Assembly: GCA_910592205.1 (NCBI GenBank)
Contig: CAJVPJ010000896.1
Span: 1 to 14,866, forward strand
Length of the DNA: 14,866 nucleotides
From: Paraglomus occultum
Taxonomy: Eukaryota > Glomeromycota > Glomeromycetes > Paraglomerales > Paraglomeraceae
Reading direction: 5' to 3'
The translations under genes were made by a program, and so were the position numbers. How positions within the stretch are numbered: position 1 is the stretch's first letter; every line of letters starts with the position of its first letter. Below, in pieces: positions 8,420-14,866 of the stretch. Under the pieces are notes generated by a model. The model made no database searches and had not been told where the DNA came from. It saw only the letters and a list, made by a program, of their open reading frames with translations.

Positions 8420-11400
8420 ATGGACTACGGGACTATAACTCCCCAAGAAGACTCTTATTCGTTTTGCCTTACGAAAGATCTTGATTTGCCATTAACAGTA
8501 CGAATGTAAAGTATTCTAAAGATCAGCTATTGTCGAATGCATTCATTTATAATCATTAATATGTATGTTCTTAGTTCGTCTCTTGAGGGTATGCGCAGGA
8601 AGAAGCAACTTACTGCTCTGCTTGAAGATCCCACACTTAAATTTACAGGCTTGCAGACCAGGTAAGTATTTCTCGTCTACCTGGCTTTTTATTATCTTCC
8701 GTAGACTGACCTACATATCTTTTGAACTCGACCAGTGACTATTCCGATTTGTTCGTAAGCTGTCAACTCTACGCTGATAACAAACCATTGACTGTACCAG
8801 TGCGAACGAGTTACAAGCCTTTCAAGAATCATTGGAGGTACTATCTGTCTGATATCTCCCCTTTACTTATTTTTACTCGGCCTGTTTATATATCCTAAGA
8901 CGAAATAATCTCTAAAACAAACAAAGTTGGAACGAACGGCTCACAATACCTATAAAATATCGTGATCTACCCGTTACCGCACAGTTGGCAATAACGGTAT
9001 GGGATATTCAAAATCCAAGAAAAGTGGCTCCTGTTGGAGGGACTACTTTTAGACTATTTGGTAAAACCAAGTAAGTAAAGTGAAGGATGAGATAAAAAGT
9101 GGTTAAAACTGAACAGGCTGTGTTAACTGTGTACGCCACGGGATTCACATGTATCAGTTGACTTTTCTCATTGATCTTAGCACGCTGCGTAAAGGAAAGC
9201 ACAAACTATATCTATGGCCAGATAGAGAAGCGGATGGCCAGCTGCATACTACCACACCCAGTAAAGTTGGCGATAAAGACGAAATGGACAGATTAGAGAA
9301 AGTGAGCATGCTGGAAAATAACCGCCATATGATTCGTGAGCAAAGACATGTGTACTGACCGATTTATGTTGCAGTTGGTAAAACGCTTTGAACGCGGAGA
9401 TATGACACAGCTTGATTGGCTTGATAACTTGGCATTTAGACAAATAGAAAAAATACACAAGGTATATTCGGAAATGTTATTTATTCATGAACATCATGCT
9501 TTTGTTGAATGACTCTGATTGACAGCTTTGTATTTATCAATCTCCAGAATGAATCTTCAAAATCAAAAGAACTTTATCTATATATAGATCTTCCCAAATT
9601 TGATTTTCCATTAATATTCAGCGAACATGTAAGTCAAATTTTTGGGACACCATTTTTTACAGCAGCTATAGACCCTTACTCAGTTAATTCATCATGTATG
9701 ATAGGAATATACTCTCCTAACACAACCAACAGTGTCATCCACCCAACCAGCAAATGCGCAAACGACCGCACCCACGAATTTCAATACGATACTAGTTATC
9801 GATCCGGAGATAATGAGAGAAAATCCTGTGGAAGCCAAACATACTAGACTGGGAAGAAATCATAGAAGTGGTCCATTGGATAGAGATTTAAAACCAGACG
9901 CAAATATTAGGGATGCTTTGAATGTAATGCTGAGAAGCTCAAATTATAAGACCTGTTTTAGTGAGATTCACTTCAGCATTATAACCCATCTATTACAAAC
10001 TTTTGTAGAAAATTCTTAAATATCCTCCAACGCAACAGCTCACATCAGAAGAAAAGGACAGACTGTGGAAATATAGATTCTATCTTACACGTGACAAAAA
10101 GGTTAGTTAATTGTCAAAGCAGAATCAAATTTGCTATTATTATGGATCTTCAAGTTTTAAAATTTATGTATTTTTCTAGGCTCTTACCAAGTTTCTCAAG
10201 TGCGTCGTCTGGTCAGATTCTACAGAAGCAAAACAAGCAGTTGAGCTGCTTCCAAAATGGGCCGATATTGACATTGATGATGCCCTAGAGCTTCTTGGCG
10301 CTAACTTTGAAAACAGAGAAGTCAGGAAATATGCTGTCAATCAATTAAGGAAAGCTGATGACGATGTAGGTAAAATTTCAATATTAAATACATGGCGACT
10401 TGTGTTTTACTAATATTTGACTGTATTGGGTTCAGGAACTACTACTGTATTTATTACAATTGGTGCAAGCCCTAAAGTTCGAAAACATAAGCGACAAATC
10501 ACATGAATCAAGTTTGGCTGAATTCTTAATCGAGCGAGCAATAAAGAATCCTATACTTGGAAATAACCTTCACTGGTAACTATCTGGTTAATAACTGGTT
10601 CCTTGGCTTTACTCTTTTAACTATTGTTTGCATTAAGGTATCTCATGGTCGAGTACGAAGATAAAACGGTTGGGAAAATGTACGCAAAGGTTGCTTATAA
10701 TTATATGACAGCGATGATAGAGGTAATAAAGTGCATTTGGTTATTACATTATATATCTGTCAACTATCAGCTCAACCCATGTCTACAATTAGACACCAGC
10801 AGGATCCCAACGTAGAGATGTTCTACGCAGGCAAGGTTTACTCATTGATACCCTCTCATCAATATCAAAAGACATAAGACTTATGAGAGATACAAGAGCT
10901 AAAAAGGTTGGTTTATAAAAAGGAGACATAGTTTGTAAGATGTAATGTATTAATAGAATGTATCATTTTAGATCGAGAAACTAAGAAGTATCATATCGGA
11001 TCTAAAGAAAGAGCTTTTATCGTTTCCACAACTGCCCTTGCCACTTGATGCAAGGGTTACAGTGACAGGAATTATACCAGGTTGTTATGTTTGTGAGTTC
11101 ACTTTGGTATAAGTTGTCAGTCGATCTTATAATTACTAACGTCTCATATCCCGCAGAGAAGACGACCGTGTTTAAAAGTAATCTCTTCCCACTGAGACTT
11201 ACATTTTCATGCGCTGACGGGAGTGAATATCCTGTAAGTTCAGTCAGGTCTTAACTTGGCCCAAGTTTCCTATTTTTTGCTTTTCTATATCTTCTCAATG
11301 TTTTTCTAGGTAATTTTCAAAACTGGCGATGACCTGCGTCAAGATCAATTGGTAATCCAAATCGTCACTTTAATGGATAAGCTCCTCCGCAAGGAAAATC

Positions 11401-12316
11401 TTGATTTAAAGTTGACACCGTACAAAGTTCTTGCAACGGGTTCTGATCATGGACTAGTACAGTTCATTCCGTCGTCATCGCTTGCCAACGTGTTGAGTGA
11501 TTTCAACGGAAGTCTATTAATGTTTTTAAGAGCTCACCATCCTGAAGAGAAGGCTGTGGGAACATATGGAGTAGCACCGGCTGTAATGGATACTTATGTT
11601 AAGAGTTGTGGTACGTGGTTTGCTGTCACGAAATGTGATGAGGAAACGGGGATTCTTGACTTTATAACTGATAATATCTCATCTTTCGTAGCCGGGTACT
11701 GTGTGATTACTTATCTTCTGGGAGTTGGAGATCGTCATTTGGATAACCTCTTGTTATCTCCTGATGGTTTGTCATATGCTTCTAACAATGCCTTGAACTT
11801 TGTTGCCATTTATGTCGTTCTTATATATATATATTTTTGCAGGAAATCTGTTCCACGTAGATTTTGGTTTTATCCTTGGACGCGATCCCAAACCATTTCC
11901 TCCACCGATGAAACTTTGTAGGGAAATGGTGGAGGCTATGGGTGGAGCAAATTCTCCACAATATCAAAAGTTTAAAAGCTACTGCTACACTGCGTTTAGC
12001 ATACTGCGTAAGAATGCTAATCTTATCCTCAATCTGTTTGCCCTCATGGTTGATGCCAATATACCCGATATTAAAATTGAACCTGATAAAGCTGTCATGA
12101 AGGTGATTAAATACGTTTCTGTGGTATTGTACAAATATATATAAATACGAGTTACTAATGAGGTGATTGTTGCAGGTACAAGAGAAGTTCCGATTGGACC
12201 TTAGCGAAGAGGAAGCGATAAAGTACTTCCAAGCATTAATTAATGATTCTGTCAGCGCTTTATTCCCTCAAGTCATTGAGACTATCCACAAATGGGCCCA
12301 ATACTGGAGGAGGTAG
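8420..12316 (+). CDS. VPS34: Class III phosphatidylinositol 3-kinase Vps34
   Basis: It makes PI3P on endosomes and autophagosomal membranes with Vps15 and Vps30/Beclin. I place 19 exons: 8420-8505, 8575-8661, 8736-8837, 8927-9070, 9181-9301, 9375-9461, 9548-9628, 9705-9923, 10009-10101, 10180-10365, 10436-10575, 10638-10722, 10793-10906, 10972-11080, 11157-11233, 11310-11610, 11692-11766, 11843-12102, 12176-12316. All phases agree, giving 835 residues (yeast 875, human 887). The start resembles yeast Vps34 ([21 protein letters not shown]). A C2 domain spans about 10-235, a helical domain about 270-450 ([24 protein letters not shown]), and the kinase about 550-835. The ATP lysine is K581 in [14 protein letters not shown]. 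The catalytic loop GVGDRHLDN is at 688-696 (D691, N696) and DFG at 709-711. The C-terminal membrane-binding helix ends [10 protein letters not shown]. All key residues are present. Two donors overlap after 10365; GTAGGT keeps the frame. Confidence 0.96.
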
Positions 12317-12543
12317 AATAGTCACTTGAATTTTTCTGTGTTTGATTGAATATTTATCTGTAAGTGTATTTGTGTCAAGTAATTATATTGGCGTGTTATA
12401 AATTCGAGAATGTAGAAATTGGAAGTTATTAATTTTTTGCAGGCATTTAAAGAGAGGATATTAAAGAATTTCTAAGTATTTTGGATAATATTTCGAATCA
12501 CAGTCCTGATCAAATAACTGGCTGTCTGGATCACTTTTACATT

Positions 12544-12549
12544 AATAAA
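12544..12549 (+). promoter_or_regulatory. Candidate polyadenylation signal of VPS34
   Basis: AATAAA lies 228 nt past the VPS34 stop and 44 bp before the stop of the convergent Coa4-like gene. If used, the VPS34 transcript would end within or beside the 3' region of its neighbour. Confidence 0.35.
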
Positions 12550-12592
12550 CATATGTAAAATCTATTGAACAGCCTCATCGCATTTTACCCGT

Positions 12593-12829
12593 TCAAGCGA
12601 CAGACTTTTGTTCAACGCGAACGTCATTTTTATGCTTTTTCCAGCATTCTCTGAATTTCTCCAATTCTTCTCGACATAATCTCCAATCCCGTTTGTCTGC
12701 AAAACAGAGCTGCAATTCTTCGTTTTCTCGAGAGCAGCCTGTTTGTCTTATGGTCGTCTCGTAGAAGTCTTCCTCTTCAATTTTGTTGCTGACCGCGGAC
12801 TGGGTACTTGTTGAACTGTCGTTTGACAT
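12593..12829 (-). CDS. COA4: Twin CX9C protein, cytochrome c oxidase assembly factor Coa4-like
   Basis: A single-exon frame of 78 residues. It has a twin CX9C motif: C32-x9-C42 and C52-x9-C62, reading TGCSRENEELQLCFADKRDW and then CREELEKFRECWKKH. The block RQTGCxxENExLQLC...KRDWRxC...FRECW matches the Coa4/CHCHD8 family. Such proteins fold as a disulfide-locked helical hairpin, are imported into the mitochondrial intermembrane space by Mia40, and help assemble cytochrome c oxidase. As expected there is no presequence; the first 20 residues are serine-rich and acidic. The ATG at 12829 gives a length typical of the family. Other small CX9C proteins (Cmc1, Cox19) have different spacing or flanking residues, so Coa4 is the best fit. 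The gene converges on VPS34. Confidence 0.85.
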   Translation of the reverse strand: MSNDSSTSTQSAVSNKIEEEDFYETTIRQTGCSRENEELQLCFADKRDWRLCREELEKFRECWKKHKNDVRVEQKSVA

Positions 12830-12912
12830 AAAACGCTTATGCTTGCGATAATTTGAGTTCTTGATTCAAGTATGCTAATCAATTCCAATACGAAATAGAC
12901 CTAGCTAAGTAT

Positions 12913-12936
12913 AATCGACAAAAAAAAATGTCGATT
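12913..12936. repeat. Perfect inverted repeat around an A-tract
   Basis: AATCGACA (12913-12920) and TGTCGATT (12929-12936) are perfect inverted repeats separated by eight A residues. They lie about 85 bp upstream of the Coa4-like start codon, in its likely promoter. It could be a binding site or a chance palindrome. Confidence 0.5.
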
Positions 12937-13740
12937 GTTTGTTTGATATTGCTTGTCATACTTCACCTTTTCCTGTAAAATAGGTTTATCAACAATAGTT
13001 ATTGAACGTTCTCTCCACTAATTATTTTCCAAGATGCAGTTTTCGTATGTTCATTAAATTTAATTGACTGCACACACAAGGAATAAACTAGTTCATTGTC
13101 AATGATGTATGAATGTTACGACTCGTTTGAAAATCGTCGTATACTTTTTTACATAATATGTTTGTGCTAGATATTATCTCTAATGTGGCAAATCCCGAAA
13201 AAGTGTCTAAATCGTTACTATAATGAACATACTTTATCAAATATACCTACTGTTCATGGGACAATCTTATGGTAAACTCGATCGACTGCCCGACCAGTCA
13301 TGTACTGTATCATTATTTAAGCCAATTACAAATGACGCGTTTTAAATTGATTTACTAAACTAGAAAAAATCCCCCCTTCTTTGCGACTTACTATTACATT
13401 AAACGGACGTTAAAACGAAAAATACGATAGTTCATGTGATTTAGCTATTAGAAACACGCTTGAAACGAAAAGGCTGGACTGTCTGCTGGGTTGTTGCAAC
13501 ATTATTTCGAAATCATTCTTTTACGTAATTAATTGTCGGTGAAATGATTGCCTCCCATTCGGGAGAATTTGTATTTGTGTAGGGAAGACTGTTATGGTGG
13601 TAGCCTTGTCTCCCTTATTGGGTGTGTAGTGTAGTATTTAGTAGACTTACCAAAATTAATAAAATGGTTCCTGTTTAAGCCAGTAACCCTTATCGGGAAA
13701 CAATAAATTATGGATCTATTAATAAGCTTTTGTTTTTGGT
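12937..13740. other. Intergenic stretch without recognised genes
   Basis: About 800 bp between the Coa4-like promoter and the Fanzor relic. I saw no conserved protein block on either strand and no tRNA. A small CTCCC-ATTC-GGGAG hairpin sits near 13553-13566. The left boundary of the Fanzor-bearing insertion, if any, should lie here, but I could not see terminal repeats. Confidence 0.5.
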
Positions 13741-13750
13741 CTATATAAGG
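13741..13750 (+). promoter_or_regulatory. TATA box upstream of the Fanzor relic
   Basis: CTATATAAGG is a good TATA-box match 83 nt before the first likely start codon (ATG at 13833). It may be the remnant promoter of the nuclease gene. Confidence 0.4.
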
Positions 13751-13832
13751 AAACAAGAATACCTTGTCGCAGCAGTGATTTGGGAACAATAAAATAAAAA
13801 GGCATCTTCTATTTACTATTTTCGAACAAGAC

Positions 13833-14866
13833 ATGAAAGTCTTTATTTCATCTTCTATTACTCGTCAGATTTTTCTCTTTGCTGCTATTGAGTTTTTGTT
13901 GCCAATAAGCAGCTACTGAAACGGTGGATAGGTTTGTCGAGATATGTATATAATGCAGTTGTTTGCTGGAGTCGACACCGTCGCGTCTATACCAAGGATT
14001 TAGGGGTTTGGATAAAATCTCAACCGATTGAAGATAAGCTTAGACTTTACACAGATGTTCGTGTTGGAAAAGATGTTAATGAACGTGATGACAAGAGACT
14101 TCAGAGATCATGCGTATGGGGTGAACGCAAATTTATGCGAACTGTTGTACGTGTTGGAATGGTACACATGGAAAAGCGCCTGCAAGCGTTATCGATGAGA
14201 CGATTGATGAAGCATTAACTGCTAAGTATGATTGTTATGCTTTGTTGGTTTTTTCCCTTTTTATTTATTTTATTTATTTTTAACATATATGTGTATAATT
14301 TAGGGACGGGATAATTAACGGATCAACCACGCACCATTCATCTTTATCATTTCGCTCTCGAAAGGGTTTACGACAGACGATAGTAATTCGTGCGCATAGT
14401 TTTTCAAGAATCATGTGGAACCGTTTTTATGTCACCTATCTCCATACTCCATCAATGCTTTCCGCAGACCCCCATAAGCCTGTTATCACACCGGACGACA
14501 AACGCGATTTACGGCCTCTTCATTTCGAAAAAAAAGGCATAACAATAAGTGGTCTGTTCCCCACCGCGTAACATCCGACTGCAAGTTCACCTATATTCGC
14601 AAAACGAGCGAATGGAAACTTTCCTGGGTTTACGAGACTCCGCGAAACCCAAGCGGATGGGTCTGTTGATGCAGTTTCCATTGACCCTGGCGTTCGTACA
14701 CTGTTCACGTGGTACAACCAAAGGTGTAGGCAAAATTGGCCAATACGACATTGGACGAATTATTCGTCTATGTCAACACTTGGATAATGTACAGTCGACC
14801 AAGGACAAACTGGCGGCCTCTAGTTCAAAGCGTAAGAAGAAGCAGGCCTTGCGACTCGATACGGCA
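13833..14866 (+). pseudogene. Broken Fanzor (eukaryotic TnpB-like RNA-guided nuclease), cut by the window edge
   Basis: Fragments of one protein appear in order but in different frames. MKVFISSSITRQ starts at 13833. NKQLLKRWIGLSRYVYNAVV follows from about 13904, the N-terminal W-G-R-YN block of Fanzor. From about 14173 comes HGKAPASVIDETIDEALTAK. A probable 78-nt intron (14226-14303) joins in frame to HHSSLSFRSRKGLRQTIVI. DCKFTYIRKTSEWKLSW is at 14577-14627. TRLRETQADGSVDAVSIDPG runs into VRTLFTWYN, with the RuvC-I aspartate at 14683-14685. GVGKIGQYDIGRIIRLC continues, then a lysine-rich run, open to the edge. SFRSRK, DPGVRT and GxxDIxRIxRLC are hallmarks of Fanzor. Frame changes near 13880, 14170, 14570 (with a TAA at 14569-14571), 14625 and 14715 are too close together for introns, so this copy is almost certainly inactive. 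RuvC-II, RuvC-III and the zinc finger lie outside the window. Confidence 0.85.

Noticed and set aside
5155-12316. VTC1, acyl-CoA dehydrogenase and VPS34 in the same orientation, suggesting a functional cluster
   Set aside because: Each has its own promoter-sized gap and introns, and the roles (polyphosphate, beta-oxidation, PI3P) are not one pathway. Tandem order alone is not evidence.
13592-13834. 80-residue minus-strand open frame upstream of the Fanzor relic
   Set aside because: No family resemblance; it covers the TATA box and leader of the relic on the other strand.
14520-14717. 65-residue minus-strand open frame
   Set aside because: It is the shadow of the Fanzor RuvC-I region on the opposite strand.
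1-14866. tRNA genes
   Set aside because: I looked for B-box words such as GGTTCGA and their reverse complements outside coding exons and found none with a matching A box. A covariance search could still find one.

Overview
The window looks like nuclear DNA from a fungus, most likely an early-diverging, intron-rich lineage such as Mucoromycota. Four things point there: a Vtc1 polyphosphate-synthesis subunit, a fungal-type mitochondrial cysteine synthase, many short GT-AG introns (57-212 nt, often with a CTAAC or CTAAT branch point), and a Fanzor-type gene that resembles copies I remember from Mucoromycota. The lineage below fungus is inference. All gene models were assembled by eye from conserved protein blocks, splice sites and reading-frame phase.

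Layout from left to right. (1) 1-174, plus: last exons of a short-chain dehydrogenase/reductase. (2) 635-2219, minus: cysteine synthase, at least six exons, convergent with the first gene; its core is clear but its first exon is ambiguous. (3) 2340-4895: about 2.5 kb without a recognisable gene, holding one weak two-exon candidate. (4) 4896-5038: a 143-bp inverted-repeat element. (5) 5155-5797, plus: VTC1, four exons, with a CACGTG box 80 bp upstream. (6) 6350-8068, plus: mitochondrial medium-chain acyl-CoA dehydrogenase, six exons. (7) 8203-8408: a second inverted-repeat element, ending 12 bp before the next start codon. (8) 8420-12316, plus: VPS34, class III phosphatidylinositol 3-kinase, 19 exons. 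(9) 12593-12829, minus: a twin CX9C protein of the Coa4 type, convergent with VPS34. (10) 12937-13740: nothing recognised. (11) 13833-14866, plus, running off the edge: a broken Fanzor (eukaryotic TnpB relative) with a clear RuvC-I block and several frameshifts.

The genes are independent housekeeping genes, not a pathway cluster. Two act at mitochondria-linked metabolism (acyl-CoA dehydrogenase, Coa4-like), the cysteine synthase is probably mitochondrial too, and two belong to the vacuole/endosome system (VTC1, VPS34). The accessory content is the Fanzor relic and two short elements whose ends look alike (TAATTCAG, TAATTGAG) and which both sit in promoter regions. I found no tRNA, rRNA or CRISPR array by eye.
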